Position numbers and translations under genes: made by a program. A DNA stretch of 64,000 nucleotides, taken from assembly GCA_963969595.1 (NCBI GenBank), contig OZ018408.1, forward strand, positions 29,140,108-29,204,107, read 5' to 3'. Positions 1 to 11,177 of the stretch are shown piece by piece (the first letter of the stretch is position 1; every line of letters begins with the position of its first letter). The DNA is from Neckera pumila. Its lineage: Eukaryota; Streptophyta; Bryopsida; Hypnales; Neckeraceae. The notes beneath the pieces are model-generated. The model worked only from the letters and a program-made list of their open reading frames with translations, was not told the DNA's origin and made no database searches.

Positions 1-570
1 AGTACGGATAGTGTTATTGTAAGCAAACTCCGCCAATGTCAAATGTAATGTCTAATCATCATGTTGATAATTGATGGTGCAACGTAGATACTGTTCCAAA
101 ACTTGATTGACACGTTCAGTTTGTCCATCTGTTTGGGGATGAAAAGCAGAAGAAAGTTTTATATCCACCTTTAAGGTTTCAAAAAGAGACCTCTAAAACT
201 TATAAACAAATTGTGGTCTTTGATTTGATATAATATCATCTGACAATCCATGATAACAATAAATGTTGTCAAAGAAGAGTTTCGTTGTTTCTTTGCTAGT
301 GATTGTCTTCTTGCATGGGATAAAATGCACCATCTTTGTAAGTCGATCCACAATCACACATATGGAATCAAAAATCTTTTATGGAGGTAAATCCGTAATG
401 AAATCCATAGAAATCAAAGACTATGGTCGCTTGAGAATAGGTAATGGCTAGAAAAATCCATGCGGTCAATATTGTGGATTCTTAGATCTGGAACAAGTAT
501 CACAAGTGAGCACAAAGTCTTTGACGGCTTTCCACATTTATGGCCACCAGAAATCTCGAGATACATATTC
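1..570 (-). pseudogene. Ty3/gypsy integrase, broken and partial
   Basis: The minus strand encodes the integrase core that inserts the element's DNA. Read by eye, the frame contains a segment like VDRLTKMVHFIPCKK (about 350-300) and the hallmark [14 protein letters not shown] (about 150-95), where the E is the third acidic residue of the DDE triad. A stop interrupts the frame near 200 and frames shift upstream. The segment lies immediately downstream of RNase H, as expected for Ty3/gypsy. The C-terminal part is outside the window. Confidence 0.85.
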
Positions 571-855
571 TAATGTTTTGTTGAATTCAAAATATCCGGC
601 AGCAGAAAAATCATGTCGAGTTCAAAGAATCCAAAGACACAATGGTCCTTCAGAAATATATAAGCGTTCTTCAAAATACAAGAGATTGTCCGATAACTTG
701 AACTTGTTACTATCATGGTGAGACCGACACTTGATATCAAAAACAAGAGGATCCAAGACCGATGCTTCATGGACTTGGTCAAGGAACAAAGAATCAACTA
801 GCATTGCCATAGTTGTTGCATGAAGATGGAATTGCTCAAGTTTAAAATGAGTCGT

Positions 856-1314
856 TTACTGTTGGTCGTACGCTGCTTCTCCTTCTTTTATTACCAAATA
901 TGATCTTTGAGACAAGGCATCTGACAATCCTTGTTGATTTCCGGGACAATACGTGATGATGAAGTTAAAACGAAATAATAACATGTTCCAACAAGCCTGA
1001 CGTCGATTCAAAACACGAGCAGACGTAAAATATTCAAGATTTTTGTGATCTGTATATATAGTCATCCAATGCGATGCACCTTCAAATACGTGGCGCCATT
1101 CTTGAAACAAGTCAACAATAACAAGAAGTTTCTTGTCATGAATTTTGTAGTTAATCTCCGCAACTGAAAATTTTCTTGAATAGAATGCAATTGGGTGAAG
1201 TCTTCCTTCATCTCCCATTTGCAAACTAATTGCTCCTAATGCAAAATCAGAAGCATCTGTTTCCATATAGAATGACTTGAAAAAGTCAAGATGGATCAAG
1301 ATTGGAGCTGTCAT
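856..1314 (-). pseudogene. Ty3/gypsy RNase H domain
   Basis: This 152-codon open stretch is the RNase H part of the polyprotein, which degrades the RNA strand during reverse transcription. It shows YMETDASDFALGA with the first catalytic Asp, HPIAFYSRKF, YKIHDKKLLVIV, IYTDHKNLEYF with a further catalytic Asp, and YCPGNQQGLSDALSQR near the end. These motifs in this order are diagnostic. The family motif near the end is normally NGLADALSRR, so some residues have drifted. It follows the RT fragments on the same strand and is in a different frame from part of them. Confidence 0.9.
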
Positions 1315-2207
1315 AAAAGTTGACTTTTAGTGTTGAAAAGCTTTCTTTGCTTCGGATTCCCACTCTAATTTGTCTTTGCATGTGAGTTGAGTTAGTGGAG
1401 CCGCTACTTGAAAATAGTTTTTGATGAAGATCCGATAAAAGTTGGCAAACCCAAGAAAATACTATACATCGCGTACTGTTCGAAGGGTTGACTAGTCTGT
1501 GATAGCTTGGATCTTCTCTAGATCCATCAGTAATCCCTTGTTGGAGATGATATACCTGAGAAATTCCACTTGCAGTTGATGGAATATGTACTTTTCCAAT
1601 TTTGCATATAATCCAGCATCTCTTAGCTTTTGTAGCACAAGCTTTAACGTGTCTCTCATGTTCTTTAATGTTCTTGGAATAAATCAAGATGTCGTCAAGA
1701 TAACATACGACAAATTAATCCAAAAACTTGCGGAAGATATCATTCATCAAGTGTTGAAAGATAGCCGATGCATTAGTAAGTTCAAATGGCATAACATTGT
1801 ATTCGAAGTGTCCATATCTGGTTCGGAATGCTGTCTTCTATTCATCCCCTTCTTTAATAAGCATCAAGTTATATGATCCACAAAGATCAATCTTGATATA
1901 AATTTTCATTTGTCCAAGTTGATCAAGAAGTCCGGATATCAACGGCAAGAAATATCGATTTTTCACCGTGATTTTATTTAGACCGCGATAATCAACGCAC
2001 ATCCGTAAAAAGTTGTCTTTCTTCTTCACAAAGAATATTGGCACTTTTGTCGGGGATTTGGAATGTCGAAAGAATTTCTTTGCAAGATTTTTGTCGATAT
2101 AATCTCTTAACCCCTAAGTGCCTAAGCCTTTCCAAGTGTATTCTTCCTATGAAAAAAAAGCATGGACTTATAGTTATCTCCAATGACGCAAATAGTATTT
2201 TTTTCAA
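1286..2207 (-). pseudogene. Ty3/gypsy reverse transcriptase, frameshifted
   Basis: The RT is spread over several frames. At 2044-1838 the minus strand reads VDYRGLNKITVKNRYFLPLI, the conserved start of the RT fingers and palm, followed by IYIKIDLCGSYNL, which holds the first catalytic Asp. The 1687-1286 frame is a shifted reading of the thumb and connection region. Stops and shifts mean no enzyme can be made. Adjacent RNase H and integrase confirm the class. Confidence 0.85.
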
Positions 2208-2842
2208 AATCTAACCTTACAGATGCTTAAAGAGCTAGCTTATTAGTATATATACCAATTTTGAGTGCAAAATTGCATAGGAGCTGTGAGATCATAACAA
2301 GATAAATATATATTTTTTAATTTTAGTATGCTATCCCTCCCCACAATGTTTGAGAAATTTGCATATAAATATTTTTGGGGACTGAAGGTGACATGAACAA
2401 CTACAAATTATATTAGCACACTAAAATACAATTTCAAAAAACTTAATTTTACATGAAAAGCTATCAAACTCATTACACAATCCACCTTGCAATTGTTGAA
2501 ATGCAATTTTTTTTATAAGTAGAAATCGCAAATAACTCCAAATCAACACTTGCATGTTTAAATTTTCAACGATAAAAATCATGAAAACACTTTAATCTTT
2601 CTATTGGGACCATTTTCAAAGCAAATGAATAAGTGGAACCTTTTCAGATCTCAATTCAAGTAAAATTGGCAAGCTTTGTTTAAAGCCGAGAAATAAAATA
2701 AAATTTGTAAGCTTTACTCTTCCTCAATGAGACATATATGCTTTTGAGGACCTTTTAAAAATCAAATATTTATCTTTTTAGTGAAAACTAAAAGATTCCA
2801 ATAGTTAACCTTCAATACTGCCCATGAAAAAATTTTAACCGG
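2208..2842. other. AT-rich stretch without recognisable coding inside the gypsy element
   Basis: This separates the gag-like and RT-like parts, where protease would be expected. I see no protease D-S/T-G motif, no long open frame and no clear terminal repeats. It may be an unrecognised MITE or a decayed segment. Confidence 0.4.
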
Positions 2843-3905
2843 TCAAAAGAATTTGTTTGTAAAACAGAAGGCTCCAGCCGCACGGTTCCTATTGTGACTG
2901 AGCATCCTCGTTTTCCAATACATGTATAGTTCTTGTTTTGAAAGTATGTGGTTTGTACTTCTTGTGGTAGTTGAAAGCCTTGTGGTTAGGCTATCTATAA
3001 TACAAATACAAGTCTTCATCGAGACATCTTTTTTTTTCTTGCATTGGAAGTGGTCCAAATTATACTACATCAATTTGCATATCCTCAAGGCCTTCAGCAT
3101 GTGCGCTTGTTATACGCGTTGCCTTGACGGTGGATGAGAAATTTGTTGGTGTCGTTGGTATAGCCAATGATCGTTGATCTTAACGCCTTTGAAATAATCG
3201 ATTGTTGTATTTCACGGCTTGACTTATCGCTTTGTTTAGTGTTTGAGGATCTGAAAATGATAGTAACAAATCCTTTATGTCGTCTCGTAAGCTCCATTGG
3301 AACTGGCTCATAAGCGCTTCTTCCTTTCAATTGATACCACAAGCAAGTTGTTGGAATTCAAATGCATACACCGTAGCCGAACGAGATCCTTGTCATAAAG
3401 AACGGACTTTAATTGTTGCCCAATGGATCTTGTCATGTTCTCTAAATGCTTCAGAAAACGCCTCTAAGAATGTCTCAAAGTTGCTCAGAATTGAAGATTG
3501 TTTCTCGAATAGGGGCAAAAACTAAAACAAAGCTTATTCGATAAGCAAACTTCCAACCAAGCCCACTCGTGACTTGTTTATTGGATACCGTTGAAGATGG
3601 AGAAAGATGATGAGTTGCACTTAATTCACAAACACTCGAAATTTTGATCTGGAATCATCAAATTTTTTAGGAAGACTAATCCGTGGTTCCCTTGTAGTTG
3701 AGATATTCGAGTCGACGTTTTGAACAGACAAACCCATCCCTAACGTTGATGCAGATGGCATGGGTTGAGATGCTTCAACCACTCTTGAACTTGTATTTGC
3801 AGCAAAGTCTTCAAGAACATTTGTTCTCATGGACAAAGAATCGATGGCCCTCAAAATGAGGTCTAGTTGAGTTGCTATCGAACTGACGTCTTCACTTCCT
3901 AACAT
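2843..3905 (-). pseudogene. Ty3/gypsy gag, degenerate
   Basis: The gag polyprotein forms the virus-like particle. The start codon at 3905 opens a 94-codon stretch (MLGSEDVSSIATQLDLILRA...) ending ISLPKKFDDSRSKFRVFVN, then a TAA that replaces CAA. Reading on in shifted frames gives LPLFEKQSSILSNFETFLEA (about 3515-3455), then HDKIHWATIKVRSL and FEFQQLACGINW, the typical retrotransposon gag core with W, H and QL positions. A weak zinc-knuckle remnant (C..GKRG.SVT) lies near 2900. The family gag is usually 250-450 residues, so the length is right but the frame is broken several times. Confidence 0.75.
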
Positions 3906-4151
3906 TTTAGTTTACTCGGCAAAATTCACAAAAAAGATTGGCCCTATTGAACAAGAACCAATTTAGAAAATGGATAATCTACAATCTTTAAAGAATAAAA
4001 TTGTTTTCAAGAAGGGCGGTAGTCCGCTCGCAATTAAGAAAGACTTTGTTGGAAAAAATAATACTAATTTAGAGGAGGGTAATCCGCAACCTCTAAACGC
4101 CTTAGTATTTCCAAGGAGAGGGATAATCCACACTCAACCAAGAAGAACCAA

Positions 4152-4163
4152 GCTCTAATATTA
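4152..4163 (-). other. Primer binding site of the gypsy element
   Basis: The minus strand reads TAATATTAGAGC, matching the plant initiator-Met tRNA primer site TGGTATCAGAGC at 9 of 12 positions. All three differences are transitions. It lies between the LTR and gag, as required. Confidence 0.7.
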
Positions 4164-4440
4164 GTTTTATCCTTGGATCTATCAATGACTAGTACAACAA
4201 ACTTTATAACCAACTAACGCTTTGTCTGTTTGCTAAAGAATACGGAACCAAATTCTACAAAACAAAATCTGAAAGGACAGTTTCAACAAATTGTAGCGGA
4301 CATACAAGATGCAAGGCAAGGCAAGACAAGACGGGTTGTAGAAATCAAGACTTGATATTGAGAGATCAAGAAATACAAGGCAAGAGCTGGAGTCAAGAAC
4401 TATGATCAAGATAGATGTTGTCAAGACTAAGAATTACCTC

Positions 4441-5921
4441 ATGGAGAATGCAAGAAATACTTGTACTATTTTTTGTTACACTTTGCATGTTGATTTGTTT
4501 TTTACACATAACTTTTGTGTATTGAATCCAAATGACTTAAGATTTATAGAGAAGGTGCTCATGACCACTATACACCTTGCCTAATTTTTTCGCAATTTTC
4601 AAAAATGTTTTACTAAATAAAAACAGTCCTCAATTTTATATCACAAATTCCAATTTGGAGGTTATTAGTACTATTTTGTATCCAAAAAATCGAATTTGGA
4701 GCTAAAATTTAGATGAGATGGTCTTCTAATAGACTTCTAGCTCTTCAAAAGAGGAATTTTAAATAAAGTTAATTTTGTGTAGTGTAGAAGTCTACAAAGT
4801 GAGCTTCTTTTTGCTTGCATTTCGAAACACATAAAACATTATTTTGGTGTGTTTTTTGGTGAATGACCATCTCCATAGAGCTGTTGCAAATGGACAATTT
4901 TTATTTAATTTATTTAATTTATTTAATTTATTTAATTTATTTAATTTATTTAATTTATTTAATTTATTTAATTTATTTAATTAATTTAATTTATTTAATT
5001 AATTTAATTAATTTAATTAATTTAATTAATTTAATTAATTTAATTTATTTAATTTATTTAATTTATTTAATTTATTTAATTTATTTAATTTATTTAATTT
5101 ATTTAATTTATTTAATTTATTTAATTTATTTAATTTATTTAATTTATTTAATTTATTTAATTTATTTAATTTATTTAATTTATTTAATTTATTTAATTTA
5201 TTTAATTTATTTAATTTATTTAATTTATTTAATTTATCTAATTTATTTAATTTATCTAATTTATCTAATTTATTTAATTTATCTAATTTATCTAATTTAT
5301 TTAATTTATTTAATTTATTTAATTTATTTAATTTATTTAATTTATTTAATTTATTTAATTTATTTAATTTATTTAATTTATTTAATTTATTTAATTTATT
5401 TAATTTATTTAATTTATTTAATTTATCTAATTTATCTAATTTATCTAATTTATTTAATTTATTTAATTTATTTAATTTATTTAATTTATTTAATTTATTT
5501 AATTTATTTAATTTATCTAATTTATTTAATTTATTTAATTTATTTAATTTATTTAATTTATTTAATTTATCTAATTTATCTAATTTATCTAATTTATCTA
5601 ATTTATTTAATTTATCTAATTTATCTAATTTATCTAATTTATCTAATTTATCTAATTTATCTAATTTATCTAATTTATTTTACTATTTCTAACTAATTAA
5701 AGCATCAAAGTGTCTATTTTCTTGAGATTTGGCACTTTCTGGTTCTCCCATTTACAGAATTTTTCTATGCTTTTCCTTTCCAAGGTTTCTTCATCTTAAA
5801 GGTATATACATTGGCCGTATTTTTTTTTAATTAAAATTTATTTTTCTATAATTAAAGTACTCCAAAAAAAAAGCATCAAATAGTGAAAACACAACAAATA
5901 GTACAAGTGTTTCTTGCATTC
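4441..5921. mobile_element. MITE nested in the gypsy LTR, with ~26-bp terminal inverted repeats
   Basis: The left end GAATGCAAGAAATACTTGTA (4446) and the right end (reverse complement of 5921 and inward) GAATGCAAGAAACACTTGTA match over about 26 of 28 bases. ACCTC flanks both sides (4436-4440 and 5922-5926), but the extra ATGGA on the left leaves the target duplication uncertain. Parts outside the minisatellite match other window segments: 4445-4800 matches 27219-27590, and 5700-5885 matches 20160-20360. No transposase is present. Confidence 0.7.
4898..5680. repeat. 9-bp AT minisatellite, about 87 copies
   Basis: The unit is TTAATTTAT repeated for about 780 bp, with interspersed variants TTAATTAAT (near 4980-5040) and TCTAATTTA (clustered from 5230 on). 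The period of nine keeps a meaningless frame open (Leu-Ile-Tyr repeats, 4863-5696). The related MITE copy at 27219 lacks the array, so it expanded in this copy. Confidence 0.97.
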
Positions 5922-5942
5922 ACCTCTCAGTCTCGACTTGTG

Positions 5943-6110
5943 TATATACTACTTACTAAGAGGTTCTTCCAGAAGCTTCCTCCAATTAGGAAGTGCTCCA
6001 AGAAGCTTCCTCTAGCTAGGACGTGCTTCCAGAAGCTTCCTCTAACTAGGAAGTGCTCCAAAAAGCTTCCTCAAGCTAAGACATGCTTCCTGAAGGTTCT
6101 AAAACCTTCT
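5943..6110 (-). promoter_or_regulatory. Array of heat-shock-element-like repeats followed by a TATA box in the gypsy LTR
   Basis: A ~30-bp unit repeats about five times at 5965-6110, alternating two variants. Each centres on AGAAGCTTCC or a close variant. TTCCAGAAGCTTCC at about 5968 and 6028 fits the heat-shock-factor consensus TTCnnGAAnnTTC exactly, and CTTCCTGAAGGTTC near 6085 fits too. On the LTR's strand the array ends about 20 bp before TATATA (5948-5943). The element is palindromic, so strand does not matter for factor binding. The same repeat is open as a 10-residue peptide repeat on the plus strand, which I take as a by-product of a 30-bp period. Function is inferred, not shown. Confidence 0.6.
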
Positions 6111-6157
6111 TCTATCTACAAGTCTGTTGATGAAGGTTCTGAATTATATACGTGACA

Positions 6158-7237
6158 ATTCTAGCCCTTCTAAAAGGTGAAGTTCTATCGTTTAGCACTT
6201 TCAGAAAAAAAAACATATACACTATAACTTGTACATTTTAATCAATATGTTGAAAAACGGATTGAAAACACACGGAAAAAAATTTAACTAAAAAATTTCA
6301 TATTCATTTTTTTTAATTGTGAAGTGAAAGGTGTTATTGAATTGAAGATAAATCCTCTATTCTAATAACTTTTGGAAGAATTTTAGAACTGTTAATTCCA
6401 ATAGTAATAATATTTTAGTTGATAGTTGATATCCTTTATTTTTATGTTTATTTGAAAATTTTCAAAATTGAGAGCAAAAGATGACTTTATATTTATTTTT
6501 CTACCTTCATTGCCCGCAAAATAAAACTACATAACTTTTATTTTGTTATTTAGAATAGAATGGTTCAAATTTCATTGAATAGTTACCAATATATACAATC
6601 TCCAAAACATAAAATTTATATTTTTTACAATATATTTTTTGCTTTCCTTGTTTGACAGCGAAATAAAATAAAAAATTTAACTTCACACGTAGATTATGAT
6701 GAATAGTGTCCATCCTAAAAATTTTATACAAAAATTTCAAATTATGAAGTTAAAAGAGCCTGCCGTAGTTCTCAAAAAGCCCAAAATGGGCTCTTTGGTC
6801 CTTTAAGACTTCAAAAAATCAATAAAAAATCAACAGGTCATCACATGCAAAATTATCATGCACAAAATTTTAGCTACTAATAGAGGATCAATACTCCCAA
6901 AGATGAACTTGAAATTCAATTTGACTATCAACGTGTGCCAAAATTTTACATAAAGTAGGAGGTTAAAAAGGGCTCAATCTCTCAAGGCGTCTTCTAATGT
7001 AGAGATACATTTTGCTTACTCATTGCACCAACAATGTCTAAATTGTATACATTTTGGGAGGTGGACATATTTAGTGACAATTGTGTTTCAAATTCTAAAA
7101 TTCATAATTTATTCTACAAAGCTCCAAAAATATGAATTGACATGGGTTAGATGCAAATTCTAACTGTCTTTCAAGAAAAATCTACGAAAAATTATTTTAA
7201 GAAGTTTAGTCTCCCCAAATTAATTTTCAGCTCTTAA
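6158..7237. other. AT-rich stretch with nothing recognised
   Basis: I see no long open frame, RNA gene or clear terminal repeats here. A short GGTCCTTTAAG near 6795 resembles the right end of the TTAA-flanked family but has no partner. Confidence 0.4.
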
Positions 7238-9054
7238 TTCCTAAAATCCTGAAGCCATTTTTTTGTCAAGAAATATTCAAAAGTACCATTTTCAATGCAA
7301 ATAACAAAATTTTAAACTTTTGTTTCTTTTGCCTATCCAATCTTAGAATTTTGCACTGGATTAGTATGAAAATGTTTGGAATTTCAAAAAAAAACTTTGA
7401 TTGTACTAACTTTTGAAGTGATGAAACAAGCTTTTAAACTCCTAGCTTAAATAGATTATAAGGCTTTGAGTCCTCTTAATTTAAAAATTTTGTACTATAG
7501 ATTGTGAAATAAATATTTTGAATGTTGAAGATTTGAGTTGAGAATTTGGAAAAGAATTAAAATTCACCCCACCACCACCACCACCACACGATTTCATTCT
7601 TTAAAAATTATTAAGTCAAAGTAGGTACAAGATAGAAGGAAAAACAAAACTATTATTTGCTCTAAGATGGAATTGAAACATACTAATCCCAATTGTAAGA
7701 TTGTTTTAAAATCCAAAACTAAACTATGTAAAAAAAATTTAAACTCCTAAAGGACCAAGGCCATTTTCCTATCAAAAACCACTAAAGACTATCATTTCTG
7801 CTATGTTCATCCAAGAAAGCAAGAAAAACAATTTTTTTCATCTAATCACAAGATCTTGTGGTTCATTTATTTGAGATCATGTGGTAAAATTTTCATAATA
7901 GATTAGCATTTCAAAATTGGAAAAAATAAAATTTGAATGCTAGCCTATACTCTCAGACAAATTTGATAGTCATTTGTGGAAAAAATTTACACAACAGACT
8001 TTTAGTTTTAATTTTTTTGTGTTTAAAAATTGAATTGAAATTCCTTAAAAAAAATATTCAAAAAAGACACACCTGATTTTCATTCTTTACAAAATTATTA
8101 AATAGAAGTAGGTCTATGATTAAAAGAAAAATTAAATCATTAATAAATCTGATAGGGAATTAAAATACAATAATTCCAAATGTGAGATTGTTTTAGCAAA
8201 CAAATTTAAACTTTAAACAAGTTTTTTGGAAAATTGTAGAAATTGCATTCATAAATGAATCCTACAAGTGATTTTTTCAAGACAAATGTTTAGATTGCCC
8301 CCAAAACAAGATTGTCCTTGACTTTCTCATTACTAGTCATATTAAATGAGTCAAAGCTTCACATATAGGCAAAAATATAATATATTAGGAAAAAAATGTA
8401 AAATTTAGTTTGACTTTTTGCGATTTTGTTAAGTTGCCCACTAAGTTAGTTCTAGGCTTCTGTAGTATAAATTCTGCTCTTTGGCATTTGGCACCAATCA
8501 AAATAAAAATTATACTCACACAAAGCTAATGAGTTTTTGTTATTAGATGAAAAAGTCTTAAAAAGTTAATGTTTCAAAAAAAGATTGAAGTTGTAGGAAC
8601 CTATTCTAAATCCATTTTGTCCCATGAGGGGACAATGGTCCTTGAGGAGTTAAATTGTTAAATTTCAATCCATAAACATGTCCATAGATCTATTACTTTC
8701 TCAAGAATTTGCTAAGATTGCCAACAAAACAAGGGAGCTTTATAACTTTCACATCACTTATCCAAATAGAATGAATTAAATCTTTCACATAGACAAAATA
8801 AAATCTATAAAAAATAATTTTTTTTTTAAAATTCAATTTCTTTTAAATTTTTTATTGCCCATCTTTGCCTATTTTGGGCTATTGTGGCATAACTTTGCTT
8901 CCAAGCATCAATTGAAATAAAACTTATATTTTTGAAAAGCTAATCAATTTTTCTATTTTGAACTTTTTTTTATGAAAATCTTATCAAAATTGAAATTATA
9001 GGTACTTGCCCAAACCTTCAAGAGTCTCCTGAGGGGATTTTTGGGACTTAGGGA
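7238..9054. mobile_element. TTAA-flanked MITE, split by a second copy of its own family
   Basis: The left end is TTAA then TTCCTAAAATCC (7234-7249). The right end is GGGACTTAGGGA then TTAA (9055-9058). Its inner sequence follows the family at 46842, including the CATAACTTTC and AATGAATTAAAT blocks. Removing the nested copy at about 7744-8649 leaves about 0.9 kb, the family's normal length. Confidence 0.7.
7744..8649. mobile_element. TTAA-flanked MITE nested in another copy
   Basis: It starts CTCCTAAAGGACCAAGGCC and ends GGTCCTTGAGGAG before TTAA (8650-8653). On the left TTAA is followed by one extra A. The interior matches the family in order, including TCAAGA and CAAGATTGTCC blocks. Non-coding. 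Confidence 0.72.
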
Positions 9055-9058
9055 TTAA

Positions 9059-10128
9059 ATGGATACTTTGTAAACCTCTTAGCCTTAATTTCTAAAGGAC
9101 AATATGCTCACATGGGAAATTTTGAAAGGTTGGGTAGGGTTGAATGTAAAATTCTTACCTATAATGCTTGCATTAGATTTGTGAAAATAATTTTTTTCAG
9201 TTGGATGCTCAGATCAAAAGTTATGGGGCTCAAAAGTTTAGGAGCCCTTGGGTAGCATGCTAATAGAAAAGGCAAGCAATCATGCAAGCTATGAGTATTT
9301 TTCCATCAACTTTCAATGCATATAATTTTCAATCTATGAAGCCAATTAGGCTAAAACATTTTTCTTATATTATCATCGTTTTGTAGGTCAATACTTTAAT
9401 TTTTTTGAAAAATAATTGTTTTTTCCTACTTTTCACTCAATGCACTAAAAATGGCAATTTTAGAATAATTTTGGAATAACTTTAGAATCATTAGCTCAAA
9501 TTTTAATGTAAGTATGAGCAAGATTTCAATGTAATCCAAATTCTAATGTAATGCTTTTCTTTTGGACATCCTCTCAATGCAAGATTCTAAATACCTCTAG
9601 TATCTTTAAAAATTGACATGAAAATAACTAACATAACTATCTGTCCAATAGTAGAGTTTCAAAGTTGAATATTGCCTCTTTTCTACAAAATTGAATCAAA
9701 ATATGCTAACCCTATAGTGCCAAAATTTCTTTTCATCTAACTTCAAATGTTATTACCTTGCAATTTATGTTGTCAAATGGTTTAAATTTTTTCTCATAAA
9801 TTTTTTATAGTATTCAAGTACAAATTTGTACAATTGAAAGTTTAAACAATGTTTACATGTTTTAAGTATGCACAATGCACTAAAAAGTGGCAATTTGAAA
9901 CACTTTATAAAAAAAATAGTTAAAATACTTTAGACGGTAACAATTTCTTACAAACACCCATCAATCTACTTGAGATGAATAAGTGACAAATGATAATTAA
10001 ATTTATTAATAATATTAACTATTTCCATCCACTTTGTCTAATTGTTAAAGCTATGTGAACTGAATGTTTTATATAGAGACATAAAAAAAACTCCAACTAA
10101 AATTACACAGAGAAGTAATAATAGGGAC
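9059..10128. repeat. Repeat with an inverted partner at about 12540-12980; remainder unrecognised
   Basis: The segment 9085-9550 starts TTAATTTCTAAAGGACAATATG, a diverged end of the TTAA family. It matches the reverse strand of 12540-12980; for example the GGGGCTCAAAAGTTTAGGAG block near 9227 is answered near 12897-12920. Both copies are non-coding. 9640-10128 shows nothing I recognise. Confidence 0.5.
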
Positions 10129-10379
10129 TAGGCCGGAGTGAATTGATCTCCTTGCTTGTCCTCCCTAAATCATTCCAGGGGCGCTTGTAAAAAAAAAAAA
10201 ACTATTTTGTCCTTAATTAATTTATCTTCATTACATCCCACCTAGCTAAATTGGGGCTTCTGATTGCAAATGTAAATTCAAAATTTGCAAATTTTATCAT
10301 GCATGGCAAATAAAAAATTTCAACGTTTTGCACAAGGTAAAATTGGGGATGAGCGAGGGGGCCATTTCACTTGGTCTTA
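10129..10379. mobile_element. Small MITE, GAGTGAA-ended
   Basis: The left end GGCCGGAGTGAATTGATCTC and the right end read inward, AGACCAAGTGAAATGGCCCC, are imperfect inverted repeats. The inner block ATTTGCAAATTTTATCATGC recurs near 39085 and 58980. No target duplication is clear. Confidence 0.5.
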
Positions 10380-11177
10380 TATATAAGGAGGTCTTCAAAT
10401 AAATCACCGCATATCAATTGTGCATTTCTATTTTCCATCTATTTATAATGTTGTCTTAATTTAATTTTTCTACAAAAATTGTCTATACCTTAAATCAGGC
10501 TATTTGATTTGTTTGTATATTTTGTTTGTTGAATATGGTGAGATCTCATGGATCTTGCATCCTCCAATTGTGTTCTTGGTATTGTCAAAAAGCACAAGGA
10601 GGGGTGCAATGTGTGCAAAGAGTGGATTTTGTTTTGTAGTGTTTGAACCTAGAGTGTGAAAGATACTGAGTTTTGAAATTTTTATGAATTAAAAAAATAA
10701 AAAACAACTATAGTAATATACCTTTAATTTTAATATACTATAGTAATGGCACATGTCACACTTGTACTTATTGAGTCTAAACCACTCAAAAAACATTTAT
10801 TAAGACTGAGCATTCTTTATTACTACTCTTTCCCTTCTAAAACAAGTATCCGCACTATTGTTGTAAAGTTTGAATACCATCACCATATATTGATTGTAAT
10901 GTGGAAAACATAAATTCAGAAGGATCCCTATAAGGACAACCTCACAGCAGACTCACCAAAGAAGGACGCCAAGGGTGGCTTTGGCGTGTGGATTTGGAGA
11001 GTGGAGCTTTGCCGTTCCTGCTTTGCTCCATTGTTGACGCGCCAAGCAGGCATGCCAAATGGATATTATTGTAAAGAATTTGGTTTTGATATAAAACTTA
11101 CAAAATTTTAACTTCCAGTGCATTAATAAGGACTCCTTCACATTGTTTCAAAAGCACTTCCAACTTATTTTGAGTTT
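10380..11177. other. Spacer with nothing recognised
   Basis: The stretch 10960-11060 is richer in GC (CGCCAAG, GGCGTG) than its surroundings, but has no supported gene. Confidence 0.35.

Larger units (their letters stand above)
1..6157 (-). mobile_element. Ty3/gypsy LTR retrotransposon, degenerate, truncated by the window edge
   Basis: Read on the minus strand, the order is LTR (6157 to about 4164), primer site (4163-4152), gag (3905-2843), reverse transcriptase, RNase H and integrase, running off the window at base 1. RT before RNase H before integrase is the Ty3/gypsy order. The frames carry many stops and frame changes, so this is a fossil. At 3621 the gag frame meets a TAA where CAA fits, and the primer site differs from the usual one only by transitions; both suggest cytosine deamination. 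The stretch 2208-2842, where gag end and protease should be, is AT-rich and shows no recognisable coding, so it is deleted or replaced. The 3' LTR lies outside the window. Confidence 0.88.
4164..6157 (-). repeat. 5' LTR of the gypsy element, about 0.5 kb, split by a MITE
   Basis: On the minus strand the LTR begins TGTCACGTATATAATTCAG (from 6157) and runs to the primer site at 4163. Removing the 1.48-kb MITE at about 4441-5921 leaves about 0.5 kb, a normal LTR size. The U3 part holds the repeat array at 5965-6110 and a TATATA at 5948-5943. The exact 3' end of the LTR next to the primer site is not certain because no clean CA is left. There is no partner LTR in the window for comparison. Confidence 0.65.

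Noticed and set aside
4863..5696. 277-codon open frame of Leu-Ile-Tyr repeats
   Set aside because: It is the 9-bp minisatellite read as codons; a period of nine without stops stays open by itself.
5883..6155. 90-codon frame with a 10-residue KLPxxRxCxK repeat
   Set aside because: The 30-bp period explains the open frame, and the position in the U3 part of an LTR beside a TATA box fits regulatory repeats better. A real peptide is not excluded.
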